Below, one piece after another: positions 8,073 to 17,392 of a stretch of DNA of 64,000 bases. The position numbers and the translations under genes are program-made. Origin of the DNA: PKWO01 sp036384915 (GTDB lineage: Bacteria > Pseudomonadota > Gammaproteobacteria > Burkholderiales > Burkholderiaceae_D); assembly GCA_036384915.1 (NCBI GenBank), contig DASVLJ010000008.1:42688-106687 (forward strand), given 5' to 3'. Within the stretch, counting starts at the first letter, position 1. Every line of letters starts with the position of its first letter. Below the pieces are notes generated by a model. It was not told the origin of the DNA. It saw only the letters and a program-made list of their open reading frames with translations, and made no database searches.

Positions 8073-9056
8073 TTAAGCCGGCTTGCCGGCCGCCGCCCGG
8101 CGCTCGCGCCATGCCAGCAGTTCGCCGACGATGCCGCGGCGAAACAGCATCACACAGGCAATGAAGATAAAACCGGTCACGATACTGACCGAATCGCCCA
8201 AGGTATGGAACCACTCGATGCCGGTGGTATTCCCCAGCCAGTCGCCGATTTCGCCGAGGCGGTTGTCGAGCAGTACGATCAACACGGCTCCCACCAGGGG
8301 GCCGAAAGTCGTGCCCAGCCCGCCGACCAAGGTGGTCAACACCACCAGGCCCGACATTTCCCAAGCCACGTCGGTCAAGGAAGCTTGCGAATTGACGAGG
8401 CAACGGGTCGCACCGGCCAAGCCCGACAAACCGGCCGACAGCACGAAAGCCAGTAATTTGTAGCGGCTGACGTCGTACCCCAGCGAAATCGCACGCGGTT
8501 CGTTTTCCTTGATCGCCTTCAGTACTTGGCCATAGGGGGAATGGATGATACGCACGATCAGGGCGAAGCCGCCGACCGTGATGCCGAGCACGACGTAGTA
8601 CATCAGCAAGTCATTGCTCAAGTCGAACATGCCCATCAGCTTGCCGCGCGGGACTCCGGTCATGCCGTCCTCGCCGTGGGTGAACGGTGCCTGCAAGAAC
8701 AGGAAATACAGCATTTGGGCCAGCGCCAGGGTAATCATAGTGAAGTAGATACCTTGGCGCCGCACCGCCAGCGCACCCATAACAAAACCGGCAAGCAACG
8801 CAGCAAGCACGCCGGAAAGAATACCGAGCTCGAAAGGAAAGCCCAGCTCTTGCATGGCATAACCCGTAACGTAACCGGCACCCCCAAGGAAGATCGCATG
8901 CCCAAATGACAACAATCCAGTATAGCCGAGCAAAAGATTGAAGGCGCAGGCAAACAAGGCGAAGCACAACAACTTCATCACCAGGATGGGGTAGATCAAG
9001 GCGGGCGCAGCCAGCAAGCCCAGCATGAGGATGGCGTAGGCGATTCTTCTGCCCAT
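8073..9056 (-). CDS. livM: LivM-type branched-chain amino-acid ABC transporter permease
   Basis: This is a 327-residue membrane protein with about eight to ten hydrophobic segments. The family motif NLLLGYTGLLSFGHAIFLG falls near residues 40-58, and the EAA-like cytoplasmic loop includes KENEPRAISLGYDVSRYK. It forms the inner-membrane channel together with LivH. It is the last gene of livG-livF-livK-livH-livM, with its start one base after the livH stop. The family carries branched-chain amino acids but also amides, urea and aromatic acids, so the substrate is open. Confidence 0.93.
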   Translation of the reverse strand: MGRRIAYAILMLGLLAAPALIYPILVMKLLCFALFACAFNLLLGYTGLLSFGHAIFLGGAGYVTGYAMQELGFPFELGILSGVLAALLAGFVMGALAVRRQGIYFTMITLALAQMLYFLFLQAPFTHGEDGMTGVPRGKLMGMFDLSNDLLMYYVVLGITVGGFALIVRIIHSPYGQVLKAIKENEPRAISLGYDVSRYKLLAFVLSAGLSGLAGATRCLVNSQASLTDVAWEMSGLVVLTTLVGGLGTTFGPLVGAVLIVLLDNRLGEIGDWLGNTTGIEWFHTLGDSVSIVTGFIFIACVMLFRRGIVGELLAWRERRAAAGKPA

Positions 9057-9057
9057 C

Positions 9058-9942
9058 TTATTTCTCCTTGCCGAACAAGCCGGCCGGCCGGATCATCAGC
9101 ACGACGGCCATGATCACGAACACCACGGTAGCCGATGCCTGCGGATAGAACACCCTGGTCAAGCCCTCGATGACACCGAGGCCGAGACCGGTCAGAATGG
9201 AGCCGGCTATCGACCCCATACCGCCGATCACGACGACGGCAAACACCACGATGATCAGGTTCGAGCCCATCAAGGGCGATACCTGAATCACCGGCGCTGC
9301 CAATACGCCGGCAAAGGCGGCGAGCGCCACGCCGAAGCCGTAAGTCAAGGTCACCATCAAGGGCACGTTGATGCCGAAGGCTTCCACCAGCTTGGGATTT
9401 TCGGTGCCGGCGCGCAGATAGGCGCCGAGCTTGGTCTTCTCGATCACGAACCAGGTACTGAAGCACACCACCAGCGAAGCCACCACCACCCAGGCACGGT
9501 AATTGGGCAAGATCATGAAGCCGAGATTGGTTGCGCCGCCGAGTTCATCGGGCACGGCAAACTGCTGGCCCGACACGCCATAAATGGAACGGAACAAACC
9601 TTCGAGCAGGAGCGTAATGCCGAAAGTCAGCAGCAAGCCATACAGGTGATCGAGCTTGTACAGCCAGCGCAGAAAGGCCTTTTCAATGATGATGCCGATG
9701 ACGCCCACAGCGAGCGGCGAAAGCACCAGCACTTCCCAGTAATTGAGGCCGAAGTAACTGACGCCCATCCAGGCAAAAAATGCGCCCAGCATGTAAAGCG
9801 CGCCATGGGCGAAGTTGATCACATTGAGCAAGCCGAAGATCACAGCCAGCCCAAGCGAGAGCATTGCATAGAAAGAGCCGTTGACCAGCCCCAACAGGAG
9901 TTGGCTCAACATGGCCTGCAGGGGAACGCCAAATATTTCCAT
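9058..9942 (-). CDS. livH: LivH-type branched-chain amino-acid ABC transporter permease
   Basis: This 294-residue polytopic membrane protein has the LivH signatures LVNGSFYAMLSLGLAVIFG and NFAHGALYMLGAFFA near the N terminus, and FGINVPLMVTLTYGFG in the coupling loop. It pairs with LivM (next gene) to form the pore. It lies downstream of the binding-protein gene with a 72-base gap, the largest inside this operon. That gap could hold a hairpin that gives extra binding protein, but none was seen clearly. Confidence 0.93.
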   Translation of the reverse strand: MEIFGVPLQAMLSQLLLGLVNGSFYAMLSLGLAVIFGLLNVINFAHGALYMLGAFFAWMGVSYFGLNYWEVLVLSPLAVGVIGIIIEKAFLRWLYKLDHLYGLLLTFGITLLLEGLFRSIYGVSGQQFAVPDELGGATNLGFMILPNYRAWVVVASLVVCFSTWFVIEKTKLGAYLRAGTENPKLVEAFGINVPLMVTLTYGFGVALAAFAGVLAAPVIQVSPLMGSNLIIVVFAVVVIGGMGSIAGSILTGLGLGVIEGLTRVFYPQASATVVFVIMAVVLMIRPAGLFGKEK

Positions 9943-10014
9943 TAAGCAACACTCACAATATCAGGCAAAGGACGCCCGGATGACATCAAGCTGCAACGAC
10001 ACCCGGGCAGGCTA

Positions 10015-11214
10015 TTACTTCCAGAGCGAGCACTTGGTCTCGGCCTTGGTGGTGAAGGCGTCTTCACCGGGAATCGTCTGCACCACCTTGTAATAATCCC
10101 AGGGATATTTCGACTCGCTCTGCGTCTTGACCTGCATCAGGTACATCGGGTGGATCATCGAGCCGTCTTCGCGGATATAACCGCCCTTGGCATACATGTC
10201 GTTGATCTTGGTCTTATGCAGGTAAGCCAAAACCTTTTCGGCATCGTCGGTACCGGTGGCCTTGACCGCATTGAGGTATTGCGTGACGGCGGAATAGTCG
10301 GCGGCTTGGAGGCTGGACGGTTCCTTCTTCATCTTCTCGAAGTAGCGCTTGCTCCACTTGCGCGTGTCGTCGTTCGCATCCCAATACCAGCTGTCGGTAA
10401 GGTACATGCCTTGCGTATAGTTCAAGCCCAGTGAATGTATGTCGTTGATGAACATCAGCAAGCCCGCCAGTTTCATGGTCTTGGTGATGCCGAATTCGTT
10501 GGCTGCCTTGATCGAGTTCACCGTATCGAGGCCTGCGTTTGCAAGGCCGAGTATCTGCGCCTTCGAAGCTTGCGCCTGCAGCAGGAAGGACGAAAAGTCC
10601 GATGCCGAGAGCGGATGCTTGACGTCGCCCAGCACCGTGCCGCCATTGGCCTTGACCACGCGCGAGGTATCGCTCTCAAGCGATTGGCCGAAGGCATAGT
10701 CGGCTGTCAGGAAAAACCAGCTCTTGCCGCCTTGCTTGATGACGGCCGAGCCCGTGCCTTTGGCCAGCGCCACTGTGTCGTAGGCATAGTGCACGGTATA
10801 GGGCGTGCATTCCTCGTTGGTCAGGCGCGCGGTGCCGGCACCGATCGAGATGAACGGCTTCTTCTTCTCCGCAGCGACCTTGGCCATCGCCAGGTTAGTG
10901 CCGGAATTGGTGCCGCCCAGCAGCATGTCCACGCCCTGCTGGTCGAACCATTCGCGCGCCTTGCTGCCGGCCAGGTCGGCCTTGTTTTGATGGTCCGCCG
11001 TGATCAATTCGATCTTCTTGCCGTTGACCGTGCCGCCGAAGTCGGCGATGGCCATCTTGACCGCTTCGATGCCGCCCTGGCCGTCGATGTCGGAGTAGAC
11101 ACCGGAGAGGTCGGTGATGTAGCCGATCTTGACCACGTCGCCGGAGATCTGAGCCTGGGCGCTGCCACAGACGAGAGCCGCTGCCGCGGCGAGGATACTG
11201 AGCTTCATCATCAT
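10015..11214 (-). CDS. livK: Periplasmic substrate-binding protein of the Liv-type transporter
   Basis: This 399-residue protein starts at one of three consecutive ATGs, and 11214 is chosen because GGAGGA lies just upstream. Residues 1-23 (MMMKLSILAAAAALVCGSAQA) are a signal peptide. The mature protein has the type I periplasmic binding fold (IGYITDLSGVYSDIDG, then GGTNSGTNLAMAKVAAEKK). The C terminus ends CSLWK, common in the subgroup of Liv binding proteins with unknown ligand. It delivers the ligand to LivHM. Its place between the ATPase genes and the permease genes shows it belongs to this transporter. Confidence 0.9.
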   Translation of the reverse strand: MMMKLSILAAAAALVCGSAQAQISGDVVKIGYITDLSGVYSDIDGQGGIEAVKMAIADFGGTVNGKKIELITADHQNKADLAGSKAREWFDQQGVDMLLGGTNSGTNLAMAKVAAEKKKPFISIGAGTARLTNEECTPYTVHYAYDTVALAKGTGSAVIKQGGKSWFFLTADYAFGQSLESDTSRVVKANGGTVLGDVKHPLSASDFSSFLLQAQASKAQILGLANAGLDTVNSIKAANEFGITKTMKLAGLLMFINDIHSLGLNYTQGMYLTDSWYWDANDDTRKWSKRYFEKMKKEPSSLQAADYSAVTQYLNAVKATGTDDAEKVLAYLHKTKINDMYAKGGYIREDGSMIHPMYLMQVKTQSESKYPWDYYKVVQTIPGEDAFTTKAETKCSLWK

Positions 11215-11233
11215 GTCTTCCTCCAATAAGTTT

Positions 11234-11941
11234 TCAAACGCCTAGCAAGGCAGTTAACACGGGCATCTTGTCATTCAATTCGGATGCGGCAAAACTCTCG
11301 ACAATCTGGCCATGCTCCACTACATAGAAGCGGTCGGCCAGCGGTGCAGCGAAGCGGAAATTTTGTTCCACCATGACGATGGTGTAGCCTTTCTCTTTCA
11401 GCGTCGTGATCATGCGTGCCAGGGCTTGCACGATCACGGGTGCGAGGCCTTCGGATATCTCATCGAGCAAGAGCAGCTTGGCGCCTGTGCGCAAGATGCG
11501 CGCCACGGCCAGCATCTGTTGCTCGCCACCCGAGAGCCGCGTGCCCTGGCTGTTCTTGCGCTCCGCCAGATTGGGGAACATGGCGTAGATTTCCTCGATC
11601 GGCATACCCTTGACCGTTTTGGAAACCAGCGGCGGCAACATCAGGTTTTCTTCGGTCGAGAGTGAAGAAAAAATGCCACGCTCTTCCGGACAATAGCCGA
11701 TGCCAAGGTGTGCCACCTTGTGTGTCGCCAGCCCAATCGCTTCCTTGCCATTGACCTTGATCGATCCCTTGCGCGTGCCGGTCAAACCCATGATGGCGCG
11801 CAGCGTCGTGGTGCGGCCCGCACCGTTGCGGCCCAGCAGCGTGACGACCTCGCCGGGCTGCACCACAAGGTTGACGTCGTGCAGGATATGCGATTCGCCA
11901 TACCAGGCATGCAGGCCGCTGATTTCGAGAGCGGCGGTCAT
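11234..11941 (-). CDS. livF: LivF-type ABC transporter ATP-binding protein
   Basis: The 235-residue protein starts at ATG 11941, overlapping the livG stop by one base. Upstream in-frame sequence is a shadow of livG. The signature motif RLSGGEQQMLAVAR, Walker B KLLLLDEISEGLAP and the H-loop region are intact. Walker A reads GRNGAGRTT, so the usual lysine is arginine at residue 43, and the DNA (CGC on the minus strand at 11813-11815) is clear. ATP hydrolysis with LivG powers transport. If the lysine is truly absent, ATP use may depend on LivG, although arginine variants may exist in the family. Confidence 0.92.
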   Translation of the reverse strand: MTAALEISGLHAWYGESHILHDVNLVVQPGEVVTLLGRNGAGRTTTLRAIMGLTGTRKGSIKVNGKEAIGLATHKVAHLGIGYCPEERGIFSSLSTEENLMLPPLVSKTVKGMPIEEIYAMFPNLAERKNSQGTRLSGGEQQMLAVARILRTGAKLLLLDEISEGLAPVIVQALARMITTLKEKGYTIVMVEQNFRFAAPLADRFYVVEHGQIVESFAASELNDKMPVLTALLGV

Positions 11942-12711
11942 CAGTGCGCTCCCTGCAATTCTGCGGCAGCCGTGCCCATATAGGCTTCCATCACCTGCGC
12001 ATTGCTCGAGACTTCCTTGTAACTGCCTTCGGCCAGGATGGCCCCGCGCTGCAAGACCGAGATGCGATCGCAAATGCCCGACACCACATTCATATTGTGC
12101 TCCACCATCAGGATGGTGCGACCGGCCGACACTTTCTTGATCAGGTCGGTCACGCGGCTCACGTCTTCATGGCCCATGCCCTGCGTCGGTTCGTCAAGCA
12201 GCATCAGTTCCGGCTCCATCGCCAGCGTAGTGGCAATTTCCAAAGCGCGCTTGCGGCCATAAGGCAGATCGACCGTCACCTTGTCGGCAAAGCTGCGCAG
12301 ATCGACTTCTTCGAGCAAGGCCATGGCACGTTCGTTCAAGGCATTCAAGCTGCGTTCGCTGCGCCAGAAATGGAATGAGGTGCCGAGCTTGCGCTGCAGG
12401 CCGATGCGCACGTTTTGCATCACCGTGAGATGGGGAAATACTGCGGAAATCTGGAACGAGCGGATCACCCCCTGGCGCGCGATCTGCGCCGGCTTGGCGC
12501 CGGTAATGTCCTTGCCGTTGAAGGTGATCGTTCCGGAAGTCGGTACCAGGAACTTGGTCAAGAGATTGAAGCAAGTCGTCTTGCCGGCACCATTGGGCCC
12601 GATCAAGGCGTGGATATGGCCGCGTTCGACCTTGAGGCTGACGTCATTGACCGCAGTGAAGCCCTTGAAGCTCTTGCTGAGGTGACTTGTCTCCAGAATG
12701 ACATCCGCCAT
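11941..12711 (-). CDS. livG: LivG-type ABC transporter ATP-binding protein
   Basis: This 256-residue ATPase starts at ATG 12711 (MADVILETSHLSKSFKG). Walker A is canonical (GPNGAGKTT). The LivG-specific insert (RSFQISAVFPHLTVMQNVRI) and Walker B PELMLLDEPTQGMGH follow. The signature motif is degenerate (DLPYGRKRALEIATTLA), as is usual in LivG. It is the first gene of the operon, with a promoter expected in 12712-12932. It works as a heterodimer with LivF on the cytoplasmic face of LivHM. Confidence 0.94.
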   Translation of the reverse strand: MADVILETSHLSKSFKGFTAVNDVSLKVERGHIHALIGPNGAGKTTCFNLLTKFLVPTSGTITFNGKDITGAKPAQIARQGVIRSFQISAVFPHLTVMQNVRIGLQRKLGTSFHFWRSERSLNALNERAMALLEEVDLRSFADKVTVDLPYGRKRALEIATTLAMEPELMLLDEPTQGMGHEDVSRVTDLIKKVSAGRTILMVEHNMNVVSGICDRISVLQRGAILAEGSYKEVSSNAQVMEAYMGTAAAELQGAH

Positions 12712-12932
12712 TGAGTCTCCTATATTTTGCTTAAACGGATCTTTTCGGCTACCCGTCTTCTTATGTCGGTCGCCGATGGTACACAGCGTCCGCAACAGCT
12801 GGCAATACAGTACAAATACGACTCAAGCGCGCAGCGGCATCCAGCCGGCATCGCCCGACCGCGGGAGAACCTTTAGCGCCACCTATTGTAACTGTCGTTC
12901 CCGCAGCGTCAATAGTGCCACAAGCCGGCGTT

Positions 12933-14564
12933 TCAGGAGTGTGACATCGCGAGTACCCATTGTGCCGCTTTCTCTGCAATCATGACCGTCGGCGAATTGG
13001 TATTGCCCGAGGTAATGGTCGGCATGATGGAAGCGTCGACCACGCGCAAGCCTTGCACGCCCCGCACGCGGAGCCGGCTGTCGACCACGGCTTGCGCATC
13101 ATCCGCTGTTCCCATCTTGCAAGTCCCCACCGGATGAAAAATCGTCGTGCCAACGTCCCCGGCAGCCTGCTCCAACTGCTCCTGGGTTTCATAACCGGGC
13201 CCGGGTTTGAATTCCTCCGGGCGGTACTTTCGCATGGCCGGTGCGGCGGCGATACGGCGCGTCAGGCGCAAGGCGTCGGCCGCGACCTTGCGGTCCGCTT
13301 CGGTGGCGAGATAATTGGTCGTGATCTTCGGCGCGACCAGGGCATCGCCGGAAGCAATACGCACGTGGCCGCGTGAAGTCGGACGCAGATTGCATACGCT
13401 GGCCGTGAATGCCGGAAACGGATGCAAAGCCTCACCGAACTTTTCCAGCGACAAAGGCTGCACGTGGTACTCGAGATTGGCGCTGGCCTGCGATGCATCG
13501 GAGCGCGCAAACGCGCCGAGCTGGGACGGCGCCATGGCCATCGGACCGCTGCGGTTGAACAGGTATTCCAGCCCGATGCGCGCCTTGCCGAACAGGCTGT
13601 TGGCCATGGTGTTCAAGGTCTTGGCGTTTTGCACCTTGAAAGCCATGCGCAATTGCAAGTGATCCTGCAGGTTTTCCCCGACGCCAGGCAAATCCTGCAC
13701 GACCGCGATTCCGTGAGCTTGCAGCAATTTGCCGGGTCCGATACCCGACAATTGCAAGATATGGGGCGAACCAATGGCACCCGCTGCAAGCAGGGTCTCG
13801 CGCCTGGCTTCGGCCACCCATTCCTGTCCATCGCCGAAGAATTCCACGCCACTGCAGCGCACACCCTGCTCCGTCTGTTCCAGCCTGAGCTTCTTCACGT
13901 GGCAACCGGTCATGATGTCGAGCTTGCCGCGCCGCCGTTCGGCACGCAGGAAGGCACGCGCCGTATTCAAACGCACGCCGCCACGCTGGTTCACTTCGAA
14001 GTAGGCGCAACCCTCATTGTCGCCGCGGTTGAAATCCTCGATCTTTGGAATGCCCGTCTGCGCCGCCGCTTCGCGGAACGAATCGAGGATTTCCCAGGAT
14101 AGCCGCTGACGCTCCACGCGCCATTCGCCGCCGCGGCCATGCATGGCATCCCCGCCGCCATGGTGGTCTTCACTCTTGATGAAAGTCGGCAACACTTCCT
14201 TCCACGACCAGCCGGCATCGCCGGTGATGTCGGCCCAATGGTCGTAATCACGCGCCTGTCCGCGCATATAAATCATGCCGTTGATCGAAGAGGAACCGCC
14301 GAGCACCTTGCCGCGCGGGTAGATCAGCGAACGTCCGTTCAAACCAGGGTCGGCTTCAGTACGGAAACGCCAATCGGTACGCGGATTATCGATGCAATAC
14401 AGATAGCCGACCGGGATATGGATCCAGAGATAGTCGTCCTTGCCGCCGGCTTCGATCAAGAGCACGGAATGGTCGTGCTCCCGCGTCAGCCGGTTTGCCA
14501 GCACGCAGCCGGAACTGCCGGCGCCGACAATGATGTAATCATAGACGCCAGCAGATTGCGCCAT
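12933..14564 (-). CDS. GMC-family FAD-dependent alcohol (choline-like) dehydrogenase
   Basis: This 543-residue flavoprotein begins with the FAD-binding motif YIIVGAGSSGCVLANRL. GMC signature 1 (PRGKVLGGSSSINGMIYMRG) is near residues 83-102 and signature 2 (GAIGSPHILQLSGIG) near 260. The C-terminal catalytic region has FHPVGTCKMG and SGNTNSPTVMIAEKAA, containing the family's active-site His and Asn. It oxidises a primary alcohol to an aldehyde and passes electrons to a quinone or cytochrome. The stop of the mmsA-like gene is three bases upstream of its ATG, so the two are co-transcribed. Choline is one possible substrate, but no betB gene is nearby. Confidence 0.88.
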   Translation of the reverse strand: MAQSAGVYDYIIVGAGSSGCVLANRLTREHDHSVLLIEAGGKDDYLWIHIPVGYLYCIDNPRTDWRFRTEADPGLNGRSLIYPRGKVLGGSSSINGMIYMRGQARDYDHWADITGDAGWSWKEVLPTFIKSEDHHGGGDAMHGRGGEWRVERQRLSWEILDSFREAAAQTGIPKIEDFNRGDNEGCAYFEVNQRGGVRLNTARAFLRAERRRGKLDIMTGCHVKKLRLEQTEQGVRCSGVEFFGDGQEWVAEARRETLLAAGAIGSPHILQLSGIGPGKLLQAHGIAVVQDLPGVGENLQDHLQLRMAFKVQNAKTLNTMANSLFGKARIGLEYLFNRSGPMAMAPSQLGAFARSDASQASANLEYHVQPLSLEKFGEALHPFPAFTASVCNLRPTSRGHVRIASGDALVAPKITTNYLATEADRKVAADALRLTRRIAAAPAMRKYRPEEFKPGPGYETQEQLEQAAGDVGTTIFHPVGTCKMGTADDAQAVVDSRLRVRGVQGLRVVDASIMPTITSGNTNSPTVMIAEKAAQWVLAMSHS

Positions 14565-14567
14565 CGC

Positions 14568-16079
14568 TTACTTGGCCACCGGCATGGTGAACTCGGCGCC
14601 CTTGCCTATCGATTCGGGCCAGCGCTGCATCACCGATTTGTAACGGGTATAGAAACGCACGCCTTCTTCGCCATAGGCATGCGTATCGCCGAACAGCGAA
14701 CGCTTCCAGCCGCCGAAGGAATGCCAGGCCATGGGTACGGGGATCGGCACGTTGATGCCGACCATGCCAACTTCGATGCGACGCGAAAACTCGCGCGCCG
14801 TATTGCCGTCCGATGTGAACAACGACACGCCATTGCCGAACTCGTGCTTGTTGATCAGTTCGACGGCCGAGGCAAAATCGGGCACACGCACGATGCACAG
14901 CACGGGGCCAAAGATTTCTTCCTGGTAGATCTTCATCTCGGTCGTCACATGATCGAACAGGCTGCCGCCAAGGAAGAATCCTTCTTCATGGCCGGGCACG
15001 CGCAAGCCGCGGCCATCGACCAAAAGCTTCGCGCCGGAACGCACGCCATCGTCGATGTAACCCAGAATCTTGTCGCGATGCGCCGCCGTCACTACCGGCC
15101 CCATCTCGGCGTCGGCTTCCATGCCGTTCTTGACCTTCAAGGCCTTCACGCGCGGGATCAGGGCATCGACCAGCTTGTCGGCCACGCTGCCCACCGCCAC
15201 GGCTACTGAAATCGCCATGCAGCGCTCGCCGGCGGAACCGTAAGCAGCGCCGATCAAGGCATCGACGGCTTGCTCGAGGTTTGCATCGGGCATCACCACC
15301 AAGTGGTTCTTCGCGCCGCCCAAGGCTTGCACGCGCAGTGGATACGGTCCCTTGCGTTTGGCGCCCTCGGCATAAATATATTCGGCAATCGGCGTGGAAC
15401 CGACAAACGAGATTGCCTTCACGTCGGGATGCTGGATCAAGGCATCGACCGCCACCTTGTCTCCCTGTACCACGTTGAATACGCCCTTGGGCAGGCCTGC
15501 CCTGGCAAACAGATGGGCCAGCATCAGCGAGGGCGTGGGGTCGCGCTCGGAAGGTTTCAGGATAAAGGTATTGCCCGTCGCAATCGCCAGCGGTGCCATC
15601 CACAGCGGCACCATCACGGGAAAATTGAACGGCGTGATGCCGGCGGTGACGCCAAGCGGCTGGCGCAATTGCCAGTTATCGATGCCGCCGCCGATATTGT
15701 CGGTAAACTGGGTCTTCAGCAACTGCGTCGCACCGCAGGCGAATTCCACCACCTCGAGACCGCGCACGACTTCACCCTTGGCATCGGAAAACACCTTGCC
15801 ATGCTCGGCCGTGATGGCGCGCGCCAGGTCGTCATGGTGCTGTTCCATCAAATCCTTGAACTTGAACAGGATGCGCGCACGCTTCAAGGGTGCCGTATCA
15901 GCCCAGGCAGGCGCGGCAGCGGAAGCGGCAGCCACGGCTGCATGCACATCCTGCACTTCAGCCAGCACCACTTCACTGGACGGCTTGCCCAATGCCGGGT
16001 TGAACACAGGCTGGCTGCGCTTGCCGGCACCGGCTGTCACCGCGCCATCGATGTAATGCAAAATCCGGTTGCTGCTCAT
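14568..16079 (-). CDS. mmsA: CoA-acylating methylmalonate-semialdehyde dehydrogenase (MmsA type)
   Basis: This 503-residue aldehyde dehydrogenase has the catalytic cysteine in GSAGERCMAIS, the MmsA-specific TPFNFPVMVPLWMAPLAIA and LGGAKNHLVVMPDA segments, and a C-terminal YTRYKSVMQRW. Members convert methylmalonate or malonate semialdehyde plus CoA to propionyl- or acetyl-CoA. It is the first gene of a two-gene unit with the GMC oxidoreductase. A LysR regulator starts 118 bp away on the opposite strand and is the likely controller. Confidence 0.9.
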   Translation of the reverse strand: MSSNRILHYIDGAVTAGAGKRSQPVFNPALGKPSSEVVLAEVQDVHAAVAAASAAAPAWADTAPLKRARILFKFKDLMEQHHDDLARAITAEHGKVFSDAKGEVVRGLEVVEFACGATQLLKTQFTDNIGGGIDNWQLRQPLGVTAGITPFNFPVMVPLWMAPLAIATGNTFILKPSERDPTPSLMLAHLFARAGLPKGVFNVVQGDKVAVDALIQHPDVKAISFVGSTPIAEYIYAEGAKRKGPYPLRVQALGGAKNHLVVMPDANLEQAVDALIGAAYGSAGERCMAISVAVAVGSVADKLVDALIPRVKALKVKNGMEADAEMGPVVTAAHRDKILGYIDDGVRSGAKLLVDGRGLRVPGHEEGFFLGGSLFDHVTTEMKIYQEEIFGPVLCIVRVPDFASAVELINKHEFGNGVSLFTSDGNTAREFSRRIEVGMVGINVPIPVPMAWHSFGGWKRSLFGDTHAYGEEGVRFYTRYKSVMQRWPESIGKGAEFTMPVAK

Positions 16080-16173
16080 AAGATTTCCTTTGGTAGTTCA
16101 TATTGAATCGTACTAAATTTCAAGCTTACGCCTCGCCCCTTCTACTATCCAATGAGTTATTATCAAGATCAGC

Positions 16174-16188
16174 ATAAGATATTCTTAT
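16174..16188. promoter_or_regulatory. Candidate LysR-type operator between mmsA and the LysR gene
   Basis: ATAAGA-TAT-TCTTAT is an interrupted palindrome that fits the T-N11-A pattern of LysR binding sites. It ends ten bases before the LysR start codon at 16198, in the 118-bp divergent promoter region. Being so near the start, it would fit autoregulation. Confidence 0.45.
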
Positions 16189-16197
16189 AATACCCCG

Positions 16198-17082
16198 ATG
16201 GATATCACCCAATTGCGCGCCTTCGTCGCCGTGGCACATGAAGGCAATTTGACGCGTGCAGCGGAAAAACTGCACGTGACCCAGCCGGCGGTCAGTTTGC
16301 AAATCAAATCGCTGCAAGCCGCCTTGGAGTTGCAATTATTTAACCGCAACACGGCCGGCATGAGCCTGACCGAAGACGGGGCCAAGCTCTTGCCTTACGC
16401 CGAGCGGGTTTTGGCGGCCTTCACCGAATTCCGCCAAGGTGCCGAAGCCTTGCACACCACGATCTCCGGTTCGCTGGCGCTAGGCACCATCCTCGATCCT
16501 GAATTCACGCGCCTGGGCCAATTCTTGAAGCGGCTGGTGGAAAATTATCCGCAAATCTCGACCGAATTGCGCCATGGCATGTCAGGCTGGGTGGCGCAGG
16601 AAATCAAGGCCGGGCGGCTCGACCTCGGCTTTTACCTGGGAACCGGGCAAGGCACACCGGGCAAGGAATTCCATTCCGAGATCCTGACCTCGTTCACCTA
16701 CAACGTGGTGGCGCCGCAAGGCTGGAAGGCGCGCGTGGCCGGAAAGGATTGGCCGGCCTTGGCCAAGCTGCCCTGGATCTGGACCCCGGCCGAATCGGTG
16801 CATCAACGGCTGCTGAACCAGGTCTTCTCTCGATACAAGGTCACACCGAACAGGGTCGCCATGGTCGACCAGGAGCCTTCCATGCTCGACCTGGTGAAAT
16901 CCGGCGTGGGCCTATCCCTCATCCGCGAATCCATCGCCTTGCGCGAAGCGCATGCGCATGGCCTGGTGATTGCCGACCGTGTCAGCCTGAGCAGCGATCT
17001 ATCTTTCATTTGCCTGGCCAAGCGCAGGAATGAACCCGTCATTGCCGCCGTCTTCGATTTGTTGAATTCGCTTTGGCATTAG
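16198..17082 (+). CDS. LysR-family transcriptional regulator
   Basis: This is a 294-residue protein starting at ATG 16198. The N-terminal winged helix-turn-helix (MDITQLRAFVAVAHEGNLTR, then VTQPAVSLQIKSLQ) covers residues 1-60, and the rest is the periplasmic-binding-like effector domain. It is divergent from mmsA and the GMC oxidoreductase and probably controls them in response to a pathway intermediate. The effector cannot be predicted. The arm of the origin-like inverted repeat begins about 70 bp after its stop. Confidence 0.9.
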   Translation: MDITQLRAFVAVAHEGNLTRAAEKLHVTQPAVSLQIKSLQAALELQLFNRNTAGMSLTEDGAKLLPYAERVLAAFTEFRQGAEALHTTISGSLALGTILDPEFTRLGQFLKRLVENYPQISTELRHGMSGWVAQEIKAGRLDLGFYLGTGQGTPGKEFHSEILTSFTYNVVAPQGWKARVAGKDWPALAKLPWIWTPAESVHQRLLNQVFSRYKVTPNRVAMVDQEPSMLDLVKSGVGLSLIRESIALREAHAHGLVIADRVSLSSDLSFICLAKRRNEPVIAAVFDLLNSLWH

Positions 17083-17149
17083 GCGACGGAACGCGTCCCG
17101 GCTCAGTGCGGCGATACTCGCCGGGGCACGCCCCAATCCACAAAACGGT

Positions 17150-17373
17150 TGTGGATAAAGCTTGGGAAAACGTTCTGACAGCATGTGCAAAAGCCAAAAC
17201 TTTCCCCCAAGCCGATTTTTGTCCAGATTCCATACCCAGGCCGTGCACCAGTTATTCGCGACTTATCCTTACGCTAAATCGTTGAAACCACATTGTTTAC
17301 TGCGCTTGTCCACAGCAAACAGGGGGCGTTAACTATTACTATCAAAGATATATCTTACTAACCAATTTAAAAC
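17150..17373 (+). repeat. Left arm of the origin-like inverted module
   Basis: This arm runs inward from an outer DnaA box. Box-like sites are TGTGGATAA (17150-17158), TTGTCCAGA (17219-17227), TTATCCTTA (17263-17271) and TTGTCCACA (17306-17314). They are followed by a short GC-rich run (17321-17328), GTTAAC, and an AT-rich stretch to 17373. The inner 69 bp (17305-17373) match the reverse complement of 18175-18243 over most positions with few gaps. The gap between genes (17083-17392) holds nothing else recognisable. Confidence 0.8.
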
Positions 17374-17392
17374 CCACCCCTCCTTACCCGCC

